From Struthidea cinerea (Eukaryota > Chordata > Aves > Passeriformes > Corcoracidae), in contig VZTI01000613.1 in NCBI GenBank assembly GCA_013397865.1, positions 325,840 to 389,839 of the forward strand: a stretch of 64,000 nt of DNA. The letters run 5' to 3'. The position numbers were made by a program, and so were the translations under genes. The notes beneath the pieces are model-generated. The model did not search any database, was not told where the DNA came from, and saw only the letters and a list, made by a program, of their open reading frames with translations. Below are positions 36,628 through 50,493 of this stretch, one piece after another. The stretch's first letter is position 1, and every line of letters starts with the position of its first letter.

Positions 36628-39600
36628 AGAAGGGTGAGAAATCCAAGACTAACTACCAGACTCTTCTGAAAATAGGCAATCTAAAACTGAATGCTCTGAT
36701 ATATCAGCACACAAGCTGTGCTGGGAGAATACGAAATGGTGAGACACACAAAAAGACAAGTGAAGCAGTTGTGTTTTCTAACACTCGAAGAAGCACAGAT
36801 TCAAGCTGAATAGTACCAGCCCACCACCACAAAGATCGCATAGAATTCCCTCTATTTATACCAGAATTCAGCTTTTAAATACAAGTAGCAGAAAAACTTG
36901 ATTTATAGAATTCCAAATCATTTTAATATGAGTTTAAAGAAATAGTTCTACACTGTTGAAACCAGAAATTTTGGTCAGAATTTTTTCACAAAAAATGAAC
37001 AACTGAATGGCATTTTAATATGCAGCATTTTGTTCAGTAGGCTTTTGAGAATAATATGGAGAATACAACTGGTACTTTCAGCCAGAATCATTTATAGAGC
37101 CCTCATGAAAAATAAGGAGTTTAGGCTTAAAAGTGCAATGAATCTTCTCTAATTTTATGTGAAATTCCACAGCTCCATGTAATATGATCTTCATTCCATA
37201 ATGGGGGCTCCTATTTTGTTAGCAAATAATAACAACCCCTCTAAATTACTGCCTTTTTCCTATCTCCTACAGATCTGATGGTTCAGATCTTAGGTTTGGT
37301 TAGGGACAATCTCCCAGTGGGTTACAGATATGAAACCTCACTGCACATGAGAAACACTTACATTCATCTCCTCCTTCAATCCTAGATTCAGCTATCCAAA
37401 ACAAAATCACAACACAAACACCAGCCCTAACAAACCTTGGCAGCACCAAGCTCCTGCTGTTCTGTGTTGTCAGTCAGCTGTCAAAATGCAAAAGAAAACT
37501 ATTTCTAAGTTCAGACAGTATTTCCAACTGTGCACATGGTGCTCACAGTAGATGACAGTGCAAGAATTAAATGTCACTTGCATAACAGAAATACGTTTGA
37601 AACGTGAAGTGGGAAAAAAAGGAGTGATCACAATTATACAAGAAAATCCAATAGGAATGCAGTGGCAAGATTTGAATTTGCAGTGAAAGTTGTCTTCCTG
37701 CAAGATGTGTTTTTTCCAGTGCATGCTGCAAAGCAGAGTCAGTTCCTTTTAATTTCCTTCATCTATCTGTCTACGCAAAGCAGCATCTGAACTGTATTTC
37801 CAAGCAAACAATTACATAAAACTAGGTGTCTTCTCAGAATTTCTCCTCTCCTGGAAAAACAATGAAGAAAATTAAGGAATTACTGTACTGAAAATTAATA
37901 CATTCATATGTGTCTATCTAAAAAAAGGCAACTGATAGTTAGAATACATTGAAAAAGGAAATATTAGATACCCACAATCAGTTTTCAGACATTATTAGAG
38001 AGCAGTTCCTGAAGTACAACTACCAGGTAAATAATTTTCTGTAAATAGCACTTTTGAGAAAACTGCTTGCAGATGATTTCCAAATTAAAAAAAGGTAAAA
38101 TTCACTGTAGCATTTGCTTCAAATTATACACCAACTAATTATGAAGTAGTCTCTTTCAATATGAAATAATTAATACAGATGATTAGCATACACAGATGGG
38201 TGAGAAAATTAAGCTTATGAGTAAAATATGAAAATAATGAAAATCTGAAAGTAATTACAATGGAATTTTTCCCCATTTTCTCACTATAAAGAGTATGTTG
38301 TATTAGTTCTATATAAACTCATTTTCACCTCTGAGAAGAAAAGCAGAACACTGTTACACAATATGAACTATTTGAAATAACACCAGATTTTACACTTTTG
38401 TTAATCCCGGAACAACTGGACAAGGAAATATAAAACCCCAAATTGTGTTTCTTTACAATTGACAGATCGTGATTAAAAAAGGTCAAAAAAGGACATTTGC
38501 ATTATCTGTCTTGTTCTGAAAATAGTACTGTATTAAGGACAAATGATACAAAAATATCATCAAAAAACCTCAGCAAATGAGAAATGAATACGATCAGTCA
38601 AGGATCAGAAATTCCCATCCAAAGCTACTGAGCACTAACTACAACAGGCCAGTCAATTTTGATCGGTTTAATTCTTTTGCTGGACAGCACAGAAGGTGTG
38701 GAAGACTTTTCTTAGCCACAGGCTGAACATTCTGCCACTTTTTGCTAATATCCACCACTCAACTGTCTTTGCTCCTTATTGGCACCTTGTATGAAATCTG
38801 AACAGCCAAGCAGAAAGTCTCTTTAACCTCCACTGATACCATCACAGCAGCTGTCAGAGAATCCAATCGTGGAGCATCCACCAACCACTTGTTTGGAGAT
38901 AGATCTTTAAAAAAAAAAAATCCTGAAACACATTTTCTTTAAAACTTGCAAAGGCTTAGCAGTAGTGATTTCATAAGCAAAATCACTCTTGCACCTACAA
39001 CTTCTTCCAAGATAAAGTTCAAGGCAGGAAGAGATGCTGAAAATTGAATCAGTACCAAAAGTCAGATAAAGGATAGATTATACAGAAACCAAAACAGATG
39101 GAAGTTTAACTTCAGTGATGGAATAATTCCTTGTCTTACAAGTAGCCATATTCATAGATAAATAATTCTCACCAGTTAAAACTGATATAATTTCAGTCAG
39201 TAGAAGAAAGCAAGGTACTGTTTTAGTAAATCATTTTGAAAGTCCCTATAGATGCATATCTGGATCATTCAATGAGAAAACTTTAAAACAAACGGTGCAG
39301 GATGTGTTAAGACTTATTTTTAGAAGGGATTTGTGACAGGGTCTGGGAAACGAAAACATACAGGGGACTTCTAAGAGCAACTTCGGATCATAGTTCTTCA
39401 ATTACAGCAGCAGTTCGGAAACAGCTGAAAAAATAGGACACCCTCTCTTTTAGGTGTATTCTGTGCCAGAGGAGATAGGAATCTGCTTTTCCAAAAGCTA
39501 AATGAAGCACAACTACATGGACTCCGTGTAACAATGAAGGCAACACTCTAATTTATTGGATCTTGAAAATATAAACAATCTAGGATCTCTGCTTGAGTGG

Positions 39601-42151
39601 GGGTATATATGTATTTATCTCAAGCTTTTTGTCTTTCTGGAAAGCCTCCACAATCTCAGTCATTTGGATGAAGTATTATACAGGGAAATATAAACAGTAC
39701 CAACTTATTGAAGAGATGGATAAAGAGCTGTCCAGGAGATTTTAAGTAACAAAAAGGTATTTTGTAATAAGAAATCCGTGCAACTGTTCAACTTGCAGCT
39801 TTCTGCTGCATTTCAGCAGCTGTTTGTTACAGTCTGAAGATGCTTCAGTTATCACCTCTGTGCTGTCTGGATATAAGGTCATAGAAGAGAAGACTCTTTT
39901 TTAAAAGTTGCATCAAGTTTCCTAAAGCAAATATTTAGATAACTGTTAGATTGTGTCACTCTCTCAGAAAACCAGGATCATCCTTGTGACAATATTCCTG
40001 TGAAATACAGTCCTTCAGAGAGGGATTTGGGATAGACTGCTCTGGGAGCTCTTCCTTTTATTTATGCTTTCTACTGAAAGCTCAGAAGCATGGTGCATTC
40101 AGCAGGAGTTGTCAGTGCCTTCAACTTGTGCAAGCTATTATTCAGCAAAGCTGGCTGTCACCCAGAAAGGCACTGCACTGTCAATTTGCAAGCAGGTCAA
40201 AGCAAAACAACTTAGTGATAACTTATACCCAGAAATTTATTGCAATGATGAAATTGCTTTCTTTCATTTGGAATTATAAAAAAGCATTTTAAAAATTATA
40301 GGAAAACATTAAAAAGTCTTCTTTCACACTACCACTGACCATAAAAGTAGGAATTTGGAGGACTTGTGAAATAGTGGAATGATGACTTGGATCAAGCTTC
40401 AAAGTGCTGGTTAATATCTCATTAACTTTGCTAGTGAAGGAATTAACCCTTTTTGATTGATGTCTTAATTATATCCTAAACAAACCATAACGCAGTAATT
40501 TCATAAGCACTGGTACATTTCCCTTCCCTCACAGCAGCAAAGAAAAACTGTTCTCTTACACACATTCCTTACTCTGTAAGTTAAAAGGGAAAACATTCTT
40601 GCTTGATAAAGGTAAGAGACACATCCATGATAAAATATACAAAATTATCAACAGAAAGACGTTCCACATAAATGGTGTCCTCAAGTAACCTTCTGTGAAG
40701 CTTGAATAACTGTGTGACATAGAACTGCTTCAAAGATGAGGTAACTGAATCTATTTTTGAGCCAATTTATATAAAAAGTTTTTAGTGCAATTCCAAGCAA
40801 GTCTGCTAGATTATTAAACAGCGAATTTAATAGTTAACAGACACGCCTTTAAGTTTCTAATGTAGCTGAAATAAATTCCATCCTAGGAAAAAATTAATAG
40901 AATGAAGCCTGCTTTAATCGACATTTTCAGGCTATTATTAAAGTTGCGCTTTTAGCATTTCTTTTAGCTGCCTTCAGCCTGTAATGGCAAATAGACCTAC
41001 AGGCCCAGTACCACCAAATAGTGTGAGGCTTTGCATGTAGTGAGGCTCACTGATTTCTCAGGCTGAATTATATTAAAGCACCTACACAGTCATTAAACCT
41101 CACGTTCCTTCCCCAGAGCCACTTCAGTAGTGACTGTAGGAAGAAACTGTTCTTTGATGACCTCCCTAGTGAATGAATAATTTTAGACTTTCCTTTATGA
41201 TTACTCTTGTTTTGCCCACCCACTTACAACATCAACTATAATAAGGCTATTTATGGTAACTACTACAAGATAAATTAAACCCACATTTGTGATTCACGTA
41301 CACAAACCCGGCGCTCCACTCAGCAGAGCAAAAACCTTTGTGCCTCAGGAGGGCACTGACTGATGTGTGACTGAGAAATGCAGTTCTGCCATTTTAATAT
41401 GTCCCTCTACAACATATTTTTGGGATTTTTGAGCCCCACAGCGCATGGCATTAAGCAGCAGCAGCATCCACACAGCTGCTCTTCGGTATCAAGATCAATG
41501 AACCTGTCAAAAGAATGAAAGATGCCCCCTTGGTTATGCAAAATACTGAGATTTCCAAGCATGGATGTGACACCAGGATTCACAGTGCTGTCCTGGAGCC
41601 TGGTACAACTCCAGCCACATTCATAGCGGCAGTCTTTTCACTGAATTTCATACCAAAATACATCCTCATTCGATCAGGCCTCAAGAAGGCAGTCACTTCA
41701 GTCAACACTGCTGGTGCTACTGGATTTACAAGGATGTGTTTTTAAAAATATTGGGAAAAACTAGTTTGAGGCTACAAGTGGTACCTCAGAAAGTTCTTCT
41801 CTGAGTTGACAAACAATTGTTTAAAACAAGGGGAGTATTTCTGTCAGACTGGACTGACTCTGTGGTGTTGCAGTTAGATCACTAACCTGGTAAGAGGGAA
41901 GCTCAGTCCCTCCTCTCCATGCCAGTCTGCAGCCTGTGAGTTTCTAATTACTCCTTGATCTGCTTTTTTCAGAGAAGAAATGTAAGTATGGATTGGAAAA
42001 TTACAAAAGCAATTTTCAATGATCGAAGTTTCCAGTTCTCACAACCCTTAGTCAGAAATGCATCCCTAAGCCTCAGAAAATTAATCAAGTGTTGATGCAA
42101 TTGTGTTTTGAGAAAAGCTTCAATTTTTATAAGGAACTTTCAGTGAAAACA

Positions 42152-42199
42152 GTACAGTAAGAATACATAGTTAACGTACAGTAAGAATACATAGTTAAC
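42152..42199. repeat. Perfect 24-bp tandem duplication
   Basis: GTACAGTAAGAATACATAGT plus TAAC occurs twice back to back with no mismatch, which implies a recent slippage or duplication event. Confidence 0.95.
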
Positions 42200-43889
42200 T
42201 CCTATTTAGCGTGATGTGAATGCACCGTAATGATCACCTTCCGCTTTGTGCATGAAACCAGCTGAAAGAAACTCCATGTAGGAAATAGAGAAGCTTGGAA
42301 CATTCTGCAGTGTACACAGTGGTTTGAAACAGAAAAAAAAAATGCTGCTGAAATCTTTACAGTATTAAGATACGAATAATGAAGATAAACATATACTACC
42401 TGGTGAGTAATAAGCATAAAGCTTTCATATTTCTTCATGAGAAATCCTATGGAAGGCGAATAAACCCTTAGAGACCATTGTAGGAAGCCATATCATGCCC
42501 TTTGAGAAAGCTTTCTTTTATCCCAGTAGCTGGCAACAAAGTATATGCATTTACAACAGATTTCTTTTTTTCCTTTTAATCTGCAGCTAACTGCAGTTTT
42601 AAAGCCTCTCATTTGTTTAACTACCAGGCTGAACAAGGTAAGTTGGCATTTAGAAAAAGAAAATAAATCAAAATCCAGTTAAATTTGGCACCTTCCTTGT
42701 TCGTTCTTCCCCAACAGTCCTGACTTATGAGTGGTTATTCTCCCTTCTCTTCAGCTCCTTCTCTAAGCTCTCTCACCAGGATTTCAAAGTTAAATGATCA
42801 AATGTGCAAGAGAGGCACCTAATTTCTCACAGGCACTTCTGAAAGCTCCTGGCTAGATCTACAGTGAACAATTTTCTTTCTCTCCCCCTGCCCCCACCTT
42901 TTTTTTTCTGGCCTTTGATCTTTAGAAAGCACAAATGCCATTACAGTGAATAAAGTCATAGCCCACAGAGTCAATCCCTACTATTTACCTCTCCCCTCCC
43001 TGTCCCCCTTCCCGAGCCAGCCTCCAGCCCAGCCAGGCTGGTTCGGTCGGGCTCAGAGACAGCAGCAGGTATCATCAGCACTGTGACAAATGAGAATGCA
43101 TGTCAGGGGAGACTGTTCAAACAAACAGTTGGATGCTTGGCGACACAGTCAGAAGACCTAAGATTTAGCTCTTTTTTCTTTCTTTTCTTTTCCTTTCTCC
43201 CTCCACCTTCAAAACAGAAGATTAAGTTTGCTGTGAACATGAGCTGATGAAAAGAATTCAAATAGTGCTTTGAATAGTGCCACTGGGAGCGTCACAGGAG
43301 AATTACAAATTGCTGCTGGAGACACCAGTCTCCCTTTACAGAAAGTTAACATAAAAGTACACATATCTTCTTTCTATAAGGTACTAACTTGTAAATTAAC
43401 CTTTAATGGAGTATAAATGATGTCCTGAAAGAACTGCTTATGCAGCTATATTTATGATCTAGAAAATTGCAAATATTTACAAGATTATAGGTGTTAATGG
43501 TCTGTCAAAAATGTTTGTATATTGTACATACATTAAACCTCAGTTGAAGACCACCCTGCTATAAAGACCACCCCATTTCTTGTCCCATATAGAATTTCAC
43601 TTTGATTCCATATATTCCATTCCTTATAACGAGGCTAGGCCCCAGCATCCACCCAAACCACTCCAGACAGGGAACTGCTCCTCTGTAGGATCCACTATGA
43701 AGGAGAACGTGTTTTAGTCTCTGTTCCCCGATTCCCTGTGCAGCTCCCCCCCAGCCGGGGTTATCTTGGTCATTCACCCTCACTCAGAGACTGAAGAACG
43801 GCTCCCGACGCTCTCCACAGGCAAAGCAGGGCTGGAGGGGGAGCCACACACAGGCTCAGGAGGACTGAGCAGTGTTTCACTGCCCTGCA

Positions 43890-44345
43890 AGGAACAACTC
43901 CACCTCCCGGCGTTGCTGCCTCAGTTTCCCCGCCGGGTGCGCGCCGGGCACGCGTTTCAGCGGGACGCCCTCAGCGGCCCCGCGTCCTCCGCTACGGAAC
44001 GCGCTTGCAGCTCCGCGCGGGCCGGCCAGACGGGAAACAGCTCCAGCGCAGCCAGCCGGCTGCTCCCCGCTCCGGGGCTTGGCCGCTGTCCCCACAGCAN
44101 NNNNNNNNNNNNNNNNNNNNNNNNNNNNNNNNNNNNNNNNNNNNNNNNNNNNNNNNNNNNNNNNNNNNNNNNNNNNNNNNNNNNNNNNNNNNNNNNNNNN
44201 NNNNNNNNNNNNNNNNNNNNNNNNNNNNNNNNNNNNNNNNNNNNNNNNNNNNNNNNNNNNNNNNNNNNNNNNNNNNNNNNNNNNCACCTGCGTGCAGCTA
44301 ATTAATCACATCTGGGGCCGCACACCCAGCGCCTTCACACAATGT
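43890..44345. promoter_or_regulatory. CpG island interrupted by assembly gap
   Basis: GC-rich sequence with dense CpG (CGCCGGGTGCGCGCCGGGCA, and CCGCGCGGGCCGGCC) on the left of a 185-base N run, and CpG-containing sequence with an E-box CACCTG on the right. Size and composition suit a vertebrate promoter or a developmental CpG island. No exon can be assigned because the core is missing. The frames read through it are not credible proteins. Confidence 0.55.
44100..44284. other. Assembly gap (185 N)
   Basis: Run of N flanked by GC-rich sequence on one side. Probably a region that is hard to sequence. Confidence 0.99.
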
Positions 44346-44410
44346 TCTCTCGCTCCGCCGCAGCAAAATGATAACTTTTCATTTTCTACATTCAGGTCTC
44401 ACGTCTGAGC

Positions 44411-44580
44411 TCTTCCTTTCTTTCTTCTTTTCTTTTCTTTTCTTTTCTTTTCTTTTCTTTTCTTTTCTTTTCTTTTCTTTTCTTTTCTTTTCTTTTCTTT
44501 TCTTTTCTTTTCTTCTCTTCTCTTCTCTTCTCTTCTCTTCTCTTCTCTTCTCTTCTCTTCTCTTCTTTCTTTTCTTCTTA
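44411..44580. repeat. Compound pyrimidine microsatellite (CTTTT)n-(CTTCT)n
   Basis: About 17 units of TTTTC (roughly 44427-44513) change abruptly into about 10 units of TTCTC (to about 44566). The polypurine-polypyrimidine tract could form triplex (H-) DNA. The Lys/Glu/Arg and Phe/Ser/Leu frames across it are artefacts of the repeat. Confidence 0.97.
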
Positions 44581-44584
44581 TTAT

Positions 44585-47565
44585 TTTCATTATAGCTCAT
44601 TATTGAAACTGTAATTTTCCTTAAAACAATTTGTATTTGAGGTTTTCTATGAGTGCTGCAGTGAAATAAAAAGAAAACATCCTCTCTTTGAGTTAATTCT
44701 GTATTTGTCGCTGACTCAATTTTTGCTTTGTAAATAATTATTAATATATCTTTTCTGGGCATAAGTTATAGCAACAATAATTTCAATACAAGCCAAAATA
44801 CATTTGCTACTCAAAGTGAGAGAATAACTTGTTCTCTGATCTATTACAGTTTCTTTTCTGGGCAATTGAGTAATTTTCTGTGTTAGAAATTTGATCCAAA
44901 CTTCTGAATTGAAATTTCTTTTTCTGAAAACATTGCAAAATAAAAAACTGTTGGACCTTGTCAGTCGTGATAGTGAAATTTCAGAAAGGTCAAAGTTTGA
45001 ATTTTGAAAGAGGAAAGACTTTTTTTTGGAAGCATGCATAACTCAAAATGTTACAACTTCTAATACTTATTTTACAAACATCATTGAATTCACACATAAA
45101 TACAGCTGGGGAAAAATAAATACTTCGGGAACAAGTACTTGGGGCTCTGCCCAGGTTTTATTGCAACAGATTATTTTCTTTTGTAATTTATCATTTGCTG
45201 TACATTATCTTGCTCAATGACTGAAAAAAACCAACGTTCTTCTTTAGGATAAAAAGTCAAAGGAAAACTTGAAAAGGCTCTGTCCTCCCTGACCCCATGC
45301 ACATTTTTATTGATATCAAATTGCTCATATTTTTTTGCCTTGCCATTTTCATTTTTATACCTGCTGGGTCAGATCTTCAAATGATGTAAACTGGCATCAG
45401 CCTAATGGTTTCCATGAAAGTATCAGAGCTGAGGATCTGGCATTAATTATTGGGGATTGTCTGTTATCCAGTGAGATAATGTAAAAGCAGTTCCTCTCCG
45501 AGCTCGAAAGAGAGCATTCTGTAAGTTAAGTACAGAGATATGGCTTAAGTGAGGTGATTTTCGGGAAAATTAACTTCTGAGATTTTACACAGCTCTTCAA
45601 ATGATCTAATTATTTTATGCCATAATCTGTGTCAAGAGAATAACCAAAGTGAAGCTTCTCACAAATCATGAAATGTTTTGATTTTCCCAAAAATACAAAA
45701 TTTTTTTGGCTAGCTCAATGAAATGATGCCATTTGGAATCTGGTGTTGTTTTACACAGAATGAGCTGGCTTGCATCGGTTTGGCTGCTAACAATTGGGGG
45801 AGCAAAAAACAAAGATTATATATAATTTTTGGTTTTCAAGCATTGGATTATTCTGGCGGGCATAACCAGGCACATTACCAGGTTCCCAAATATTCCATCT
45901 CATTTTGAGTGCTTAGTTTTAATGAGTCTTCTTGCAGTCTTCTTCTAAGATTATTCAATCAAAAGGGCTTTTTATACAAGTACCTAGAAAAACTTCAGGA
46001 TTTTAGTTTTATTAGGTTATCTCCTGGTGTGGGTGATAACCAGAAAGGAGAGATCCAAAGGCCAAGATCTCTCTCAGATAAACGAGAGGATTTATTGCAG
46101 GCAAACACTTCACATGTCACATTTTTGTGCTTGCAAAGGGTATTTCCCAGTAAACCAAAGCATTATAAACTGTGTATTTATAACCCTGCTGTAGAAGAAA
46201 CAAAACTACCACGCCACGATAAGTCTGGGTCAACAAGCATTGAAGGCACTACCATCAGCTTCCAAGGATGAACACAACGACCTGAGATGCCTCCTAATTT
46301 TCTCTGATCATCAGGGCACTGAACTGGAAATGTATACATTTCCATGAATATAATTTGTTTTTTTGCTGCCAATACTCCCACTGGAAGAGTCTTTTCCACC
46401 AGCAGATGGTCATGTCATGATTTACCTTATGTAAACCTATGTATTTGGTGGTAGTTTATATTATGTTAATTTTTTTCCAGTATGTTTGTTTGGACATGTA
46501 TATCTAACTTAGGTGTCTTCCCTCCTGTTACTTATACAGAGAGTGATTGTGGACTTTGAATGAATTAGTTGATTTCAACAGAAGTGAAATGTCTTTATGT
46601 CCTTCAAGTTTTTCCTCTGTAAAAGGAGAATAAAACCTCCTTCCTTTCCTCTCCTTTCCTGTCTATGTTCACTTTCAGACTGTAAATTCTTCCTGGCAAG
46701 AATTCTGTTAATCAGTAGGGTTGGTTTAGTGCCCACTACAATGAGTATCTGATCACAGTGGGGTACTACTATGCTACAGAAAAAAAAAAAAGTAAATATT
46801 ACTGATGATAAAAATACAACTCATTGACTAAAGGTGCATGAAAAGAATTTTGTCCTGTAGGACATCAAAGTTCTTAAAAATTCATATGTCAAGTATTTCC
46901 ATCTGAACTAAATTAGTTTTGTAGAACTAAGATTTCATGGCAAATAAAAATAGTATATCATCTTAATAAAAGCATCATGTGCAAAGGGAAAATAAAAGCA
47001 AGAAAGATATAATTTTATAGTACTTGCACAGTTCTTCTTACTCTGCACTGAAATTCAAAACTACCAAAGAAGCAGCCATCAACAGCCACATAATCAATCT
47101 CCTGCAAAGCTGGTGCTGGTCTCCAACTTATTTGATACAAAGGACAGTGGAAACAATAGGGAAGTTTGCAGGAGTGTAGTAAATAACTCTAATGCTTTGA
47201 ATTGCAAAGGGTAAGCAGCCTACCAGAAGTATTTATCAAAGTCATATTGGGGGAAAGAAACATCACCAAACAGAACAGTGCAAGCCAGATGCTTGGAGAT
47301 TAAATGGGGTCAAAAATGCAACCCTAATTTTCATAACATCCTCATAAAAATTCACAGGAAACTGCTTTCTGAACCTGTTTTGGAAGAGATTTTTTTGAAA
47401 GTTAAAGGGGAGTTACAGATTGAGATTCTACTGAATGAGGTCAGAATTACAGAGGAAGAGAAAAATAACCTGTTCATGAAATAAAAATAAGAACATAAAA
47501 ATCAATACAGAACAATGGCTAGAAGTAGCTGACAGTTATGTCTAGACTTGTGAGGTCAGATTTAC
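44585..47565. other. Non-coding stretch
   Basis: No recognisable exon, repeat family or RNA gene was seen. Confidence 0.5.
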
Positions 47566-47671
47566 TTCTTTCAATTTGCACTCGTGTTGAAGGTTCAGAT
47601 CAGTCAGATCTTTAATCCCTTCAATGAGGGAACCAACCCACTTGACTTCTGTGAACTCCCCAGACTTGCCC
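47566..47671 (-). CDS. Exon-like segment, unidentified
   Basis: The acceptor is TTTATATTTAG/GGGC. After one leading base, 35 codons are open, starting GKSGEFTEVKWVGSLIEGIK and continuing DLTDLNLQHECKLKE to a weak donor GAA/GTAAAT. If the donor is not used, the frame reads on for seven more codons to a TAG. The peptide is charged and helix-like. Phase 2 entry fits one of the two open frames of the segment at 52163-52253. I see no recognisable domain. It could equally be a terminal exon. Confidence 0.22.
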
Positions 47672-47999
47672 CTAAATATAAATATAAAATAAAGTTAAAA
47701 AAATAAAAGGCTTCACTAATATTTTCTGCTCCTTTCAACCCTAGTGTCTCTCCCCTTTATATACATGCACTGTGCTTCTGCCTCATCCTTCAGTTCTTTA
47801 ATCTAAACCCAGGTGTAAAGAGTAGGAGCAATGCACACACTCTACAACACTTCACTTTTATATGTATATAAACCCAAGCTTAAAGGTCACTGAATATAAT
47901 GGAAGATGACCTAGACTGGCAAAAGACACAACATCATTGTCATGAAATAATTGAGATGGATTGCCTCCCACATGGAAAGACTAAGATATCAGAATTCTC

Positions 48000-48016
48000 A
48001 AAAAAAAAAAAAAAAA
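48000..48016. repeat. A homopolymer (17 bp)
   Basis: Uninterrupted A run. Confidence 0.85.
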
Positions 48017-49964
48017 GTTCATGTTATTGAATATCTCTAAAGATAATGAATTATTTTTTGAAAATTAAAGGAAACAGATTTTTTAAGTCCTCATGACGCC
48101 CTTTCGCTGCCATTCAAAAAGCCATCTGACATTTTCTCTCACTGCTGGCAGTTCCTGTGCCAGCAATGCTTAGGATAATGCTCAGAGCAATGACAGGCAT
48201 TTAATTTTCAGGCTTTGATGTTGCAAAACAATGCAATAGAGAAATTTAAACTTAACAAATTGATTGACAATTTTCTTTTAGACGCTGCCCTTTCATTTCT
48301 ACCATACCAATTTACCTCCTGCTGACTTGCAAAAGAAACACAGGGTAATTAATTTGCCTTAGTGGACAGTGAAGGAATACAGAATGCAAATATGAGAGCC
48401 ATAGCTTTGGTGTATTTTGGCTGACACTTAGGCTGTATTTATTATCTAACAACAATTTGCAGGAAAGTGTAATTTCTAAAGCAAATTAATTTTCATAAGA
48501 GCAGACAAAGAAGTTTTTAAAAAATAAAAACCAGACATGTCTGAATATACTGGACACATTCTTTTAGTAAGCAGAGAATTTAGTAAGGTGATATGTTTAT
48601 AGGACATGCAATGTAAATAAACCAAGGAGTGACTACACAATGCTATTTATTTCCATCAACGATTAAATAATCTACCATACTTAAAAAGGTCATCTTTCTT
48701 CTACGAAAATTCAGGAACAAATTTTCTTCTATATTTCAGCAAAAAAATAATCCTTAAATAATACTGCAAGTGAAGCACAAGTTGCAACTCTCTCCGAAGT
48801 ACTCAAGGTGTCTGCAGAGCAGGGTTGTGTTTGGTATTGCTGCAGCCTGAGCCCATCCTCAGGGCTGCCCCGGTGCAAACCTGACCCATGTGTCCCACGT
48901 TAATGCTTGTGCACACCCTCAGCCCTCGGCACAGGCTGCTGGGGCTGCCCATCCCTGACCCGATCTCCTGCTCTGAGGAGCAGTGCTGGATGAATACACA
49001 TGCTTGCAGTTAGTCTGAGCACATGCGCATAAAGGCTGGAGAATCAGGAACACCTTCTGTGACAGCAGAGTTGGTTTGAGGTGTTCCTTCCCTCCCTCAT
49101 CTCTAGTCCGTCCATACAATAACAACTCAGTGCTCTGTTTCTACAGCTACTGTTTCTGGTTGCAAGTGTTTCAGCTAAATGTGAGACACAGCCTTTGGGG
49201 TTCCTACAGTAAATCCAGATTGCAATACTTACAGATGTGCTGTGCAACACCTGTGCTGTCATCTCGACACCTTGGAAGCATCGTGTCATACCTGCTGGGT
49301 GGGGGATCATGGCTGTGCACATGAGGAATGGAGGAAATCTGTGCTTCCAGGGAAAAAACAGACAGAGCTTGTGGAGTGGGTCAGATCCTTCCTGAAGGAT
49401 GTGACTTACTGAGTGCACCTGGAATTGAAAGCATGTGTGGTTGGGCAGGTCTGCCCAAAACTTCTGGAGAGTGCCAGCTCTACTGCAGGCAGACAACAAC
49501 TGTAGTGAGTGCACTCAAATGTTTCTTATAAGAACTGTCTCAATACAACTGCCAATGGATGCAGTTGCTGGTGCTCCAGTTGGCCTCTCGTGGTACTTGG
49601 ATAAATGTTTGAATATGTCAAAATCTTGGAAACTAGAGTTTTCATCCAGAAAGGAAAATCTGGAGGTGTGGTATCCCGTATTTCTTCACAGTAAATGTCA
49701 GCGTGAAGAATTGTTTCCCAATAGAAATTCCTGAGTCGCTGTAATGACTATAATATTAAAGCATGTTGTGACCCAAGTACAACAGCTAGACGTTCCCGTA
49801 CCGGAATTGTGAGTTAATGTCCATGTGTACAACATGGACAATGCTTCTTGTAGCTGTGGGGTATTTCATTTCTCTCCCTGTATCCTTTGCTACTCTCACA
49901 CTGCAGCATAAAGGAAGCAATCAGCAATCTCACTGTTTGATTCAGAATGATAGAATTAACTTTC

Positions 49965-49978
49965 TTTTTTTTTTTTTT
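49965..49978. repeat. T homopolymer (14 bp)
   Basis: Uninterrupted T run. Confidence 0.8.
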
Positions 49979-50493
49979 ACAAAATAACATACTGTAAGAT
50001 GAAAAGGGTGTACCAGGGAAAAGAGTCCACAGAGGTTATGACTTAAGCTTAAAAGCTGGTACAAGTTAATTATTCATCTTGAAGCTAAAACAGCTTGAAA
50101 AAAGGTTTCCTTTGACAGTCATCCCTATATCTAAACACTTGGCTGCAGAAACCTAAGAAATTTACAGTCCTTCCCACACACTACTTTTGTCTGGAAGCAA
50201 CTAGAAATGCAACTTTGTACCTATCATACGTACAGAGGAAACAAGGAGATGATAAACTCACTATTTGTGCCAAATTCATTTTGCCTGATGTACTATTTTG
50301 GTGTTAAAATACAATTGGAATGATGGTCTCTGCAGATAAAATTAGAAACCTGATATTACACTTACTAAGCAATATGCTAAACCTGCCCATTCAACTTATC
50401 TACTGAAAATTTTGGTGGTGCTCATTGTCACATGCAGGTCTGCAGGGGGTCAAATTTCCAGCAGTGCTTAAGAAACAAGCGAGCACAGAGGTG

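Larger units (their letters stand above)
30196..43870. other. Long non-coding stretch
   Basis: No recognisable coding exon. A GC-richer interval at 30960-31160 gives a 160-codon minus-strand frame without a domain. Local features are a 21-bp imperfect tandem pair (33110-33151), a hairpin cluster (36486-36627) and a perfect 24-bp duplication (42152-42199). The rest is unremarkable AT-rich sequence. Confidence 0.5.

Noticed and set aside
41865..41935. tRNA-like or SINE-like stretch
   Set aside because: Some resemblance to a tRNA-derived head, but no convincing A and B boxes or cloverleaf.
43766..44408. Long frames across the CpG island and gap
   Set aside because: Much of each frame is N, and openness on both strands follows from GC content.
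44368..44762. Phe/Ser/Leu- or Lys/Glu/Arg-rich frames
   Set aside because: Direct translation of the pyrimidine microsatellite.
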